From: CAYXXZ01 sp964469165 | Lineage (GTDB): Bacteria > Pseudomonadota > Gammaproteobacteria > Pseudomonadales > Porticoccaceae | DNA length: 13,958 nt | Direction of reading: 5' to 3' | Assembly (NCBI GenBank): GCA_964469165.1 | Contig: CAYXXZ010000082.1 | Coordinates: 1 to 13,958 of the forward strand | Shown here: piece after piece, positions 1 to 6,413 of the stretch | Layout: the number at the start of each line of letters is the position of its first letter | How positions within the stretch are numbered: the stretch's first letter is position 1 | Program-made: the position numbers and the translations under genes | The notes under the pieces: generated by a model | Databases searched by the model: none | What the model was told of the DNA's origin: nothing | What the model saw: only the letters and a program-made list of their open reading frames with translations

Positions 1-73
1 CAATGGCGAAGTAGTTCCACCAACCGCGGATGTAGGCACGCCAGCGCCTGACAACGTCCAGGCCACTTTTCCA
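1..73 (-). pseudogene. C-terminal fragment of a group II intron reverse transcriptase/maturase
   Basis: The minus-strand frame ending at base 2 reads VVRRWRAYIRGWWNYFAI at 2-55. The pattern R-W-x-x-Y-I-R-G-W-W-x-Y-F is typical of the maturase-specific region following the reverse-transcriptase and X/thumb domains in group II intron proteins. Upstream of this the frame stays open to a stop at about 200-202, but the translation is low-complexity and unlike a reverse transcriptase. The catalytic domains (including the YADD box) are therefore absent and the coding part is a remnant. The C-terminal end lies outside the window. The fragment is too short to assign an intron class. Confidence 0.45.
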
Positions 74-233
74 CCCCGCCTCGCTGTCTGTTTGTGTTCC
101 TGCGGTCGTCCCTTTGCTACGCGCTTCTTCTAGGTTGGCCTCGCGGCGTCCCCCTTGCGTTTCGCTACGGTTGTCGTCACTACTTCCGGTTACCTCCTTT
201 CAGGTAACAAGTTTTGGCCCATGCCGGGCACAC
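1..233 (-). mobile_element. Truncated group II intron remnant (5' RNA part joined to maturase tail)
   Basis: Read on the minus strand from 233 downward, the sequence opens with GTGTG, which fits the GUGYG consensus of group II intron 5' ends. It continues into a purine-rich, structured-looking stretch that resembles domain I of bacterial group II introns as I remember them; a small local hairpin (TTACCT/AGGTAA) is visible near 190-211. After about 160 nt it runs into a frame encoding a group II maturase C-terminal motif (2-61). An intact intron would need roughly 1.3 kb of reverse-transcriptase gene between these parts, so the element appears internally deleted, with its 3' end beyond the window. 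The intron identity rests on remembered motifs, not a search, so this is a moderate-confidence call. Confidence 0.45.
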
Positions 234-260
234 TAGGGGCAATTCATGAATTGCCCCTAC
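234..260. repeat. GTAG-type palindromic repeat (REP-like), copy 1
   Basis: Positions 234-259 form a 26-bp perfect palindrome centred on CATG (TAGGGGCAATTCA and its complement). On the minus strand it starts with GTAG (260-257) followed by the hairpin, the layout of REP sequences recognised by RAYT/TnpA-REP transposases. A close relative lies at 9254-9277. There the A-T pair at 242/251 is a G-C pair, so the change keeps the stem. The intron-like sequence begins immediately beside it at 233. Confidence 0.8.
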
Positions 261-312
261 GGTTTCGAGCAAAACATCGACTGCGCATCCTTCCACCTGT
301 AGCATCTCTGCC

Positions 313-2358
313 ATGAAACAGGTTACTACCCCTCTGGCGCTGTGCCTGCTGGCGTCAGCCGCGATATGCCACGCGCAACCCCTCGGCCAGTTGATCGACG
401 AAACCATCGTCACCGCAGTGCGCAGCGAGTCTCCCGCTACCCACCATGCGGGCAACATCGCCATCCTCGACAACACCGCCCTGGCGTCGACCGCTCACAC
501 CCATATCCAGCAAGCCCTCAACCGGGTGGCCGGCGTCAATTTCCACCGCAACAGCGGTCAGGAGTATCTCCCGGCGATTCGCTCGCCGGTGCTGTCCGGC
601 CCCGGTGCCTGCGGGAGTGTGCTGATCATGGAGAACGGTGTGCCCCTGCGCCCCGCGGGCTTTTGCAACGTCAACGAACTGTTCGAAGCCAACAGCGAGC
701 AGGCACGGCGCATCGAGATCATCCGCGGCCCCGGCACCTCGGTGTACGGCGCCAATGCCGTGCACGGTATCATCAACCTGATCGACCCCGCCGCGCTCGA
801 CCAGCCACGCACTATCGCCATCGAAAGCGGTCCCGACCATTACTGGCGCGGCAAGGCGCAGTGGCACAGCGACTCGTTTGCGTTGAGCGCCAACGCCACC
901 CAGGACGGCGGCTACCGCGATGACGCGGGCTTCCATCAACAAAAGCTCAGCGCCCGCCACCAACTGATGCTGGACGAGCTGTCCCTGACCACCAGTTTTA
1001 CCGCCGTCAATCTGGAACAGGACACGGCGGGATTCATCACCGGTTTCAATGCCTATCGCGACCGCTCACTGAGCCGCATCAATCCCAATCCGGAAGCATT
1101 CCGCGACGTACGCGCCCTGCGCCTGTCGAGCCGGGCGGAGCTGGCCAATGGCTGGATCATTACGCCCTACGCCCGCTACAGTTCCATGGCGTTTCTTCAG
1201 CATTTCCTGCCCGGCCAGCCGCTGGAACGCAACGGCCAGCGCAGCCTGGGCCTGTTGAGCCAGAAAACCTGGCGGCCGCAGCGCGACCTGGCCGTGACCG
1301 CCGGGCTCGATCTCGAATATGCCGACACCTGGCTGAAGGAGGATCAGGCGGGCCCGACACAAGGCAGCGCCATGCTGGTGGAGACCCTGCCGCAGGGAAA
1401 ACATTACGACTACGAGGTGGCGACGACCCTCGCGGCGCCTTTCATTCACGCCGACTGGACGTTCGCCGGGAACTGGACGCTGGTGCTTGGCGCCCGCTAC
1501 GAGCGCCTGTCGTACGACTACGACAACCACATGGCAGCGGGACGCGGGCGCAGCGATGGCACCCCATGCGGCTTTGGCGGCTGCCGCTACAGCCGCCCGG
1601 CAGACCGCAGCGACATCGTCGACAACATATCGACCCGCCTGGGAATCTCCCATCAACGGGGCCAGCGGCAGCTTTATCTCAATATCAGCCAGGGCTACCG
1701 ACCGCCGCAGACGACCGAATTCTACCGCCTGCAGGGTGACCAGCGCGTGGCGGACCTATCCCCCGAAACCATCGCGGCGCTGGAGTTGGGCTGGCGCGGT
1801 CAAACCGGTGGCCTGGGATATGATCTTGCCCTGTTCGCCATGCGCAAGACCGACGTCATCTTTCGCGACACCAGCCAGTTCACCATCAATGGCGGCACCA
1901 CCCACCACCTCGGTGTCGAATACCAACTCGATTATGCACTGTCGCGCCAATGGCGCGCCGGCATCAGCGGCAGCTACGCGCGCCATCGCTACGTCGACGA
2001 TGTGGAAGCCATTACCACACCCATAAAGAACAACGATATCGATACCGCGCCGCGCCATTTCGCCAGCGCTTATCTGATCTGGGAAGTGAGTGAGAAAATC
2101 AGCACCGAGATCGAATGGGTGGCGATGGGCAGCTACTACCTCGACCCGGAGAATCAGCACAAATACCCCGGCCACGATCTGCTCCACCTGCGCGCCGCCT
2201 GGCAGGCGACACCCGGCATCAAGCTCAGTGCGCGACTGCTGAATCTGAGTGATGAAAAGTATGCGGAGCGCGCAGACTATGCGAGCTTCGGCGGCTACCG
2301 CTATTTCCCCGGTGAGCCGCGCAGTGTTTATGTGGGAATCGAATACCTTTTCCGCTGA
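313..2358 (+). CDS. TonB-dependent outer-membrane receptor
   Basis: This 681-residue protein is a TonB-gated outer-membrane transporter that would import a scarce ligand (siderophore, haem, cobalamin or similar) using energy from TonB-ExbB-ExbD. A signal peptide occupies residues 1-21, with likely cleavage after CHA. A TonB-box-like stretch (ETIVTAVR, 30-37) follows. The plug domain spans about 45-160 and contains the family motif RRIEIIRGPGTSVYGANAV (132-150). The rest is a 22-strand barrel ending in the usual YAERADYASFGGYRYFPG segment and a terminal YLFR. Two cysteine pairs stand out: C100/C118 in the plug, and C419/C424 in what is probably a surface loop. The ATG at 313 gives a clean signal peptide, but its ribosome-binding site is poor. 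No Fur box, riboswitch or transport gene is visible nearby, so the substrate cannot be named. Confidence 0.93.
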   Translation: MKQVTTPLALCLLASAAICHAQPLGQLIDETIVTAVRSESPATHHAGNIAILDNTALASTAHTHIQQALNRVAGVNFHRNSGQEYLPAIRSPVLSGPGACGSVLIMENGVPLRPAGFCNVNELFEANSEQARRIEIIRGPGTSVYGANAVHGIINLIDPAALDQPRTIAIESGPDHYWRGKAQWHSDSFALSANATQDGGYRDDAGFHQQKLSARHQLMLDELSLTTSFTAVNLEQDTAGFITGFNAYRDRSLSRINPNPEAFRDVRALRLSSRAELANGWIITPYARYSSMAFLQHFLPGQPLERNGQRSLGLLSQKTWRPQRDLAVTAGLDLEYADTWLKEDQAGPTQGSAMLVETLPQGKHYDYEVATTLAAPFIHADWTFAGNWTLVLGARYERLSYDYDNHMAAGRGRSDGTPCGFGGCRYSRPADRSDIVDNISTRLGISHQRGQRQLYLNISQGYRPPQTTEFYRLQGDQRVADLSPETIAALELGWRGQTGGLGYDLALFAMRKTDVIFRDTSQFTINGGTTHHLGVEYQLDYALSRQWRAGISGSYARHRYVDDVEAITTPIKNNDIDTAPRHFASAYLIWEVSEKISTEIEWVAMGSYYLDPENQHKYPGHDLLHLRAAWQATPGIKLSARLLNLSDEKYAERADYASFGGYRYFPGEPRSVYVGIEYLFR

Positions 2359-2399
2359 TATTTTTGTTGCTGAAGCTGTGGGACTACGGCGCACAGACC

Positions 2400-2629
2400 G
2401 TAGGTTGGACTGAGGAACAAAGCCCAACGCATCGATGTTGCGAGGCCTCTGCGGGGGGCAGGTTTCCAAAACCGTCAGCGCCAGGGATGGCGCTGTCGAG
2501 CGCCCAGGGACGGGTTCACGGCATATCTTGGAAACCTGCCCCTCGCCGAGGCCGGGATACGGAGCGCCAAGTGCCATTCCGCTGCGAGACTTCGCTCTTT
2601 GTTGGGCTTCGTTCCTCAGCCCAACCTAC
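2400..2629. repeat. Composite inverted-repeat element in the TonB receptor/sohB convergent gap
   Basis: A 29-nt hairpin repeat at 2400-2428 (GTAGGTTGGACTGAGGAAC then AAAGCCCAAC) recurs inverted at 2601-2629 with two differences, so the element has GTAG at both outer ends. Each copy is itself a hairpin (GTTGGGC pairing with GCCCAAC; one mismatch in the left copy). Between them lies a second inverted repeat: GGGGCAGGTTTCCAA at 2455-2469 is perfectly complementary to 2528-2542, and pairing continues outward at 9 of 11 positions (2444-2454 with 2543-2553). A small hairpin CAGCGCC/GGCGCTG sits inside at 2476-2495. The arrangement resembles a BIME or MITE. No coding potential is convincing here. 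Confidence 0.8.
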
Positions 2630-2642
2630 ACGAATATCGTGG

Positions 2643-2691
2643 CAAAACAGCGTTCTGGCAGGGTTCAACTTAGAGCTTACAGCTTATAGCT
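2643..2691 (-). repeat. Half copy of the AGCTATAAGCTGTAAGCT repeat, overlapping the sohB 3' end
   Basis: The minus strand at 2691-2663 is identical over 29 nt to the plus strand at 9345-9373. Weaker similarity (CTG..AGAAC spacing preserved) continues to about 2643. The match includes the sohB stop codon (2677-2679) and the four codons before it. It is one arm of the larger inverted repeat found whole at 9344-9617. Confidence 0.85.
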
Positions 2692-3708
2692 ACTCTGCGT
2701 CAGCCGCTGCCACCAACGCATTGCGAGGCGGTCGGCACTTTCCTCTGCCGCCATGCCGACCTTGCGGTGGAGCGGTTTCTTGATCAGGTAGCTGACTTCA
2801 AAAATGCGGGCGCTGTCGAGTTGGGAGATAATGTATTCGTCGCTAGTCATGACTTCGTCGACAAGGCCGATCTCGTGCGCGCGGGTGCCGAGCCAGACTT
2901 CACCAGTGGCGACCTGATCGATATCGAGATTGGCGCGGTGCGCCTGTACGAAATCCTTGAAGTGATTGTGGGTTTCCTGCAGATCGCGAATGAATTTCTC
3001 ACGTCCTTTTTCGGTGTTTTCGCCGAGCATGGTGAGGGTGCGCTTGTATTCCCCGGCAGTGAGAATTTCGACATCCACATCATGTTTTTTCAGCAGGCGG
3101 TGAAAATTGGGCACCTGGGCCAGCACGCCGATGGAACCGATATAGGCGAATGGCGCCGCGAGAATCTTGTCGGCCACGCAGGCCATCATGTAACCGCCAC
3201 TGGCGGCGACCTTGTCGACGCACACGGTCAGCGGTACGCCACTTTTCCTGATGCGATCGAGCTGGCTGCTGGCAAAGCCGTAGCTGTGCACCATGCCGCC
3301 GGGGCTTTCCAGGCGCACGACGATTTCATCGTGCGCCGAGGCCAGACCGAGCACCGCGGTGATTTCCTCGCGCAGCGACTGTGCCGCTCCCGCTTTCATA
3401 TCGCCTTTGAAATCCAGCACGAAGAGGTGCTTGTTGGGGCCTTGCTCGCCTTTCTTGCGCTTGCGCTTTTCATCCTTGCGACGCGCCTTCAGCACCGCCT
3501 TGCGTTCGCCATCCTTGAGCAGTGAGTCGCTCAGTTTCTGTCTGTTGTGAGCAATGTTGTCGTTGACCGAACGCACGTCGAGGTGGCCTTTTTCCGCCTT
3601 GCGTGCGCGCCCGGCAGCACCGGCAATGATGGCGGTGGCCAGCAACAGCGCGATCAGGAATGTGAGGGTTTTGGCAAAAAACAGCCCGTAATCGGTGAGA
3701 AATTCCAA
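2677..3708 (-). CDS. sohB: SohB, inner-membrane serine protease (S49/SppA family)
   Basis: This 343-residue protein is close to the usual SohB length. Residues 10-33 form an N-terminal membrane anchor. A highly charged linker (about 65-90, rich in Lys and Arg) leads to the S49 protease domain from about 93. The catalytic serine is in AASGGYMMA (Ser170) and the general-base lysine in GEYKRTLTMLGENT (Lys222), the Ser/Lys dyad of the SppA family. The family is known for cleaving signal peptides and membrane-protein fragments; the active site faces the periplasm. The start is a TTG at 3708, preceded by GGAG with 6 nt spacing, and it gives the full anchor. It is the last gene of the fimL-nudC-sohB operon, 37 nt after nudC. 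Its last residues SYKL and its stop codon lie inside a repeat that recurs at 9345-9373, so the C-terminus seems to have been rewritten by a repeat insertion. Confidence 0.95.
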   Translation of the reverse strand: MEFLTDYGLFFAKTLTFLIALLLATAIIAGAAGRARKAEKGHLDVRSVNDNIAHNRQKLSDSLLKDGERKAVLKARRKDEKRKRKKGEQGPNKHLFVLDFKGDMKAGAAQSLREEITAVLGLASAHDEIVVRLESPGGMVHSYGFASSQLDRIRKSGVPLTVCVDKVAASGGYMMACVADKILAAPFAYIGSIGVLAQVPNFHRLLKKHDVDVEILTAGEYKRTLTMLGENTEKGREKFIRDLQETHNHFKDFVQAHRANLDIDQVATGEVWLGTRAHEIGLVDEVMTSDEYIISQLDSARIFEVSYLIKKPLHRKVGMAAEESADRLAMRWWQRLTQSSYKL

Positions 3709-3745
3709 GTGTCACTCCACAGGGATATAAGGATTTTCGGAAAGG

Positions 3746-4579
3746 CTATTCGCCGTTGCGCAGCGCCCGGTCCTGGACAAACGTGCGTATCAGCTGTCCC
3801 GACAGGGCGAACTCCCCCGGCGTATTGGGCAGGCTTTTGTAGTGATACCAGTTGGCCTCGGCGATCTCGATGCCGTCCACCTGGATATCGCCTCCCGCAT
3901 AATCGGCAAAAAAGCCGATCATCAACTGGCCCGGAAATGGCCAGGGCTGGGTTTTCTTGTAGTGGAGCTCGCCGACGCGAAGGCCGACCTCTTCCATTAC
4001 TTCGCGCCGCACCGCTTCCTCGGCGGATTCGCCCGGTTCGATGAAACCGGCCAGCACGCTGAAATACGGCAACTGCCATTGACCATTGCGGGCGAGAAGG
4101 CATTCGTCGCCGCGTGTGATGAGCGCCATGATGCAGGGCGACAGCCTGGGATAATAAACCTTGCCACAATGCGCACAGCTGGTGGCGCGCTCGTTGTTGA
4201 CCAGGGTGGTGACGCCGCCGCAGTAACCGCAGTAGCGGTGTGCGCGGTGCCACTCGCTGATTTGCGCAGCGCGGCCCAGCAACTGAAACAGGCCCTCGGG
4301 CAGTTTGCCGAGAAAACTGCGAAGTGGGGAAACCTGCGGCGCCAACGGTGCAAAATGTTGCTCTTCTAGCTCGACGGTGAAAACCTGCTCGCCGTTGTAG
4401 CGCCCCAGATAATGCAGCTCGGCTTCGAGCGGAATGATCCACTTGAGGGCATCCGACTCCCACAGCAGATCGTGGCTGTCGGGATGCACCAGCCCTTCAC
4501 GGCAGATGACGATGACCTTGCCCGTTTTTCCCTCGAATGCGCTGGGTTCCTGGATGATGAATTCGTCTTGGTAACTCAT
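3746..4579 (-). CDS. nudC: NudC, NADH pyrophosphatase / NAD-capped RNA decapping Nudix hydrolase
   Basis: This 277-residue protein hydrolyses NADH (and NAD) to NMNH and AMP. In well-studied bacteria it also removes NAD caps from RNA 5' ends. An N-terminal domain (1-105) is followed by a four-cysteine zinc site (C117, C120, C135, C138, two CxxC pairs). The Nudix domain follows, with a complete Nudix box at 178-200 (GX5EX7REVMEEVG). The family signature that separates NudC from other Nudix enzymes, TQPWPFPG, is at 210-217. All metal-binding glutamates are present. The gene starts with ATG 12 nt after the fimL stop and precedes sohB by 37 nt, so all three are probably co-transcribed. The ribosome-binding site is weak, which suggests translation coupled to fimL. 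Confidence 0.96.
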   Translation of the reverse strand: MSYQDEFIIQEPSAFEGKTGKVIVICREGLVHPDSHDLLWESDALKWIIPLEAELHYLGRYNGEQVFTVELEEQHFAPLAPQVSPLRSFLGKLPEGLFQLLGRAAQISEWHRAHRYCGYCGGVTTLVNNERATSCAHCGKVYYPRLSPCIMALITRGDECLLARNGQWQLPYFSVLAGFIEPGESAEEAVRREVMEEVGLRVGELHYKKTQPWPFPGQLMIGFFADYAGGDIQVDGIEIAEANWYHYKSLPNTPGEFALSGQLIRTFVQDRALRNGE

Positions 4580-4591
4580 GGTAGCATCGGC

Positions 4592-6250
4592 TCACGCCGC
4601 CTCGAGGGCGGTCAGATGGTCGTCGGCGATGGCAAGCACGAACTGGCTGTTGTCGCCTCTCGACGTATTGTGAAAATAGTAGTCGAGTGCCGCAACGGCA
4701 TCGGCAAACGCCGTCATCAGGCTCTCTCTACCGCTCTTTGGCAGCGTAAAAAGGCGGGTGCCAACAAAACGGTGACAGCGCCTGACGATATCGACTACCT
4801 GAGCATCACCTACAATTTTTGCCGCACCCTCGATTTCCTTCAAGTCTGCCAACAGTATTTTCTGGGTATCGTGGTTCGCCGTATCGTTGACGATCTGGTC
4901 GAGTGCATCCCGGGTTGTGGTGAGACTGCGCAGACATTCACTCCACACCATGTGAACACTGCTGTGGAGCAGCCGCTCTTCCACCACCTCATCCAGGTCG
5001 CGCAGGTCGAGTTTGCGCAGATACTCGGCGTGCAGTGGGGTGCGCTCACGGAGCGCGAGCAACAGGCATTCCAGATACAAAATGCTGTGGGCGATGTTTC
5101 TGAACAGACTGCTGCCATGCACTTCTCCACAAACCGTGCGCAGGCTGGCATGGTGATCGGCAAAACGCTGCGCCGCGCGCTGCAGGCCGCTGGTTCGGCA
5201 CAGGGCAGCAAGCTCCTCGGCGTGATTGGCAAGTTCGGCACCCTCTTCCTCGGAGAGCTGATTGCGGCTGTCGATGAGCTCGAGAATATTGTGCAGATTG
5301 TTGAGCTTGGCGGCCATGGCATCCACAGCAGTGTTGAGTTCGTCGTCGCGTCTGCCGAATATCAGGACGCGGTAGTCCTGCAGGTCTGCGTCGGTGAAGG
5401 CGAACCGGGGTGTGCCCACCCAATCGCACAAGGCCTCCGCCGCCGCGTTCCTGACCGGCATCAACCCCAGCAGAATGCCGTAGGCGCGCCACAGCCCCAG
5501 GGGATAGGCCTTGCCAGTATCGGCGCCGCCGTCGAGCAGCGTCTTGAGCTGGCGCTCTACCGCGGCGAGCAAGCGCACGCGCACAGGGTTGAAATGGAGC
5601 TGCCTGTCTCTGAAGCCATCGACCACATAGGCCACCAGCGTCCAGTAGCGCTGCTCCGCCTGCGATGTAAAGATTTTATGCAATTTGCCGGCCACTCGCG
5701 CCAGCATTTCGGCCCCCTTGTTTTGATCCTTGCCGCGCAGGATTTCCAGCAGGCCCATCTGGTAGAACTGCCTGAGCTTCTTGAGTGCCTGTTGTATTTC
5801 CGGAGTCAGCTCGGTGCTGCCCGCGAAGCGTTCCGCTGGCGGCCAGGAATGGCCCTTGATCATCTGAAACTCATAGAGCGGCGGCAGCCCCTGTAGACGC
5901 CGCAACACTGCCAGCTTGGGAGTGAAGAGAAAGGGAGACAGCGACTCGATCTGGTTGAGCACGGCAAACAGGCGGGGGTAGGCATCGAGCACCTTGGACA
6001 GCTCAGCCTGGTACGCCAGAGGGCTGTTGCCCTTGCCCACAATGAAATTGATGGCGCGCTTGAATTCCTCTGTCAGCAGCACGGCACCATCGAGCTCGAG
6101 CAGATGACATACCCCTCGGAGCTTGTCGAGCAGGTCTGTGACAGCTTGCTGTTCCAATGGCTCATTGAACAGAAAGGATGCGATTTCCTCGGTCAGGCCC
6201 GCGACCTCGGTTGCAAGAATCGCGGCGATCTCCGAGTTTACTACAGTCAT
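4592..6250 (-). CDS. fimL: FimL-like scaffold protein (inactive HPt-type, Pil-Chp / type IV pilus signalling)
   Basis: This 552-residue, mostly helical cytoplasmic protein has no membrane segment and no catalytic motif. Its N-terminal part (about 15-90) resembles the first histidine-phosphotransfer-like domains of the ChpA/PilL chemosensory kinase, with the segment LLDKLRGVCHLLELDGAVLL at 40-59. In an active HPt domain the phosphorylated His would sit four residues before the Gly of LKG. Here that residue is Asp42, so the domain should not accept phosphate. P. aeruginosa FimL, which also lies next to nudC, has this character and links the Pil-Chp system and CyaB/cAMP to FimV and the pilus. 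The ATG at 6250 is chosen because it has GAGG at proper spacing; a GTG at 6289 would add 13 residues. The name rests on remembered similarity and synteny; a ChpA-related protein of other function is the alternative. Confidence 0.82.
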   Translation of the reverse strand: MTVVNSEIAAILATEVAGLTEEIASFLFNEPLEQQAVTDLLDKLRGVCHLLELDGAVLLTEEFKRAINFIVGKGNSPLAYQAELSKVLDAYPRLFAVLNQIESLSPFLFTPKLAVLRRLQGLPPLYEFQMIKGHSWPPAERFAGSTELTPEIQQALKKLRQFYQMGLLEILRGKDQNKGAEMLARVAGKLHKIFTSQAEQRYWTLVAYVVDGFRDRQLHFNPVRVRLLAAVERQLKTLLDGGADTGKAYPLGLWRAYGILLGLMPVRNAAAEALCDWVGTPRFAFTDADLQDYRVLIFGRRDDELNTAVDAMAAKLNNLHNILELIDSRNQLSEEEGAELANHAEELAALCRTSGLQRAAQRFADHHASLRTVCGEVHGSSLFRNIAHSILYLECLLLALRERTPLHAEYLRKLDLRDLDEVVEERLLHSSVHMVWSECLRSLTTTRDALDQIVNDTANHDTQKILLADLKEIEGAAKIVGDAQVVDIVRRCHRFVGTRLFTLPKSGRESLMTAFADAVAALDYYFHNTSRGDNSQFVLAIADDHLTALEAA

Positions 6251-6307
6251 AGGATGCCTCTTTTCATGCACGCTTTGGCGGTGTTCCACCCTTTTATGGC
6301 CAACCCA

Positions 6308-6313
6308 ATTCTA
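6308..6313 (-). promoter_or_regulatory. Candidate -10 box for the fimL-nudC-sohB operon
   Basis: On the minus strand TAGAAT lies 57 nt upstream of the chosen fimL ATG. The hexamer 17 nt upstream (CTTATG) is a weak -35, so the promoter may need an activator. I see no other good sigma-70 candidate between the MBL stop and fimL. No clear terminator for the MBL gene is visible in this gap either, so some read-through into fimL is possible. Confidence 0.4.
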
Positions 6314-6413
6314 GCAAAGTCTCGATGACTCATAAGAAGAAGCTGCCGCAGGCGTCGAGATCGTCTGGCAAGAACAGAGTTTCAGCGAAGTTTTTCTTGC
6401 ACGTGGCCCGAGA

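Noticed and set aside
180..476. 98-codon minus-strand frame overlapping the start of the TonB receptor
   Set aside because: It runs through the palindrome and antisense to the receptor signal peptide, and has no similarity I recognise.
2364..2783. Open frames of 84 and 139 codons across the repeat cluster after the TonB receptor
   Set aside because: They read through hairpin repeats, and the longer one also runs into the sohB 3' end. The translations are low in secondary-structure sense and there is no ribosome-binding site.
2767..3525. 252-codon plus-strand open frame opposite sohB
   Set aside because: Antisense to the sohB protease domain; the minus strand encodes the intact Ser/Lys dyad.
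4412..5896. 494-codon open frame on the plus strand opposite fimL and nudC
   Set aside because: It is a by-product of GC-rich codon usage antisense to fimL and the start of nudC. It has no recognisable domain or convincing start, and the minus-strand proteins are clearly real.
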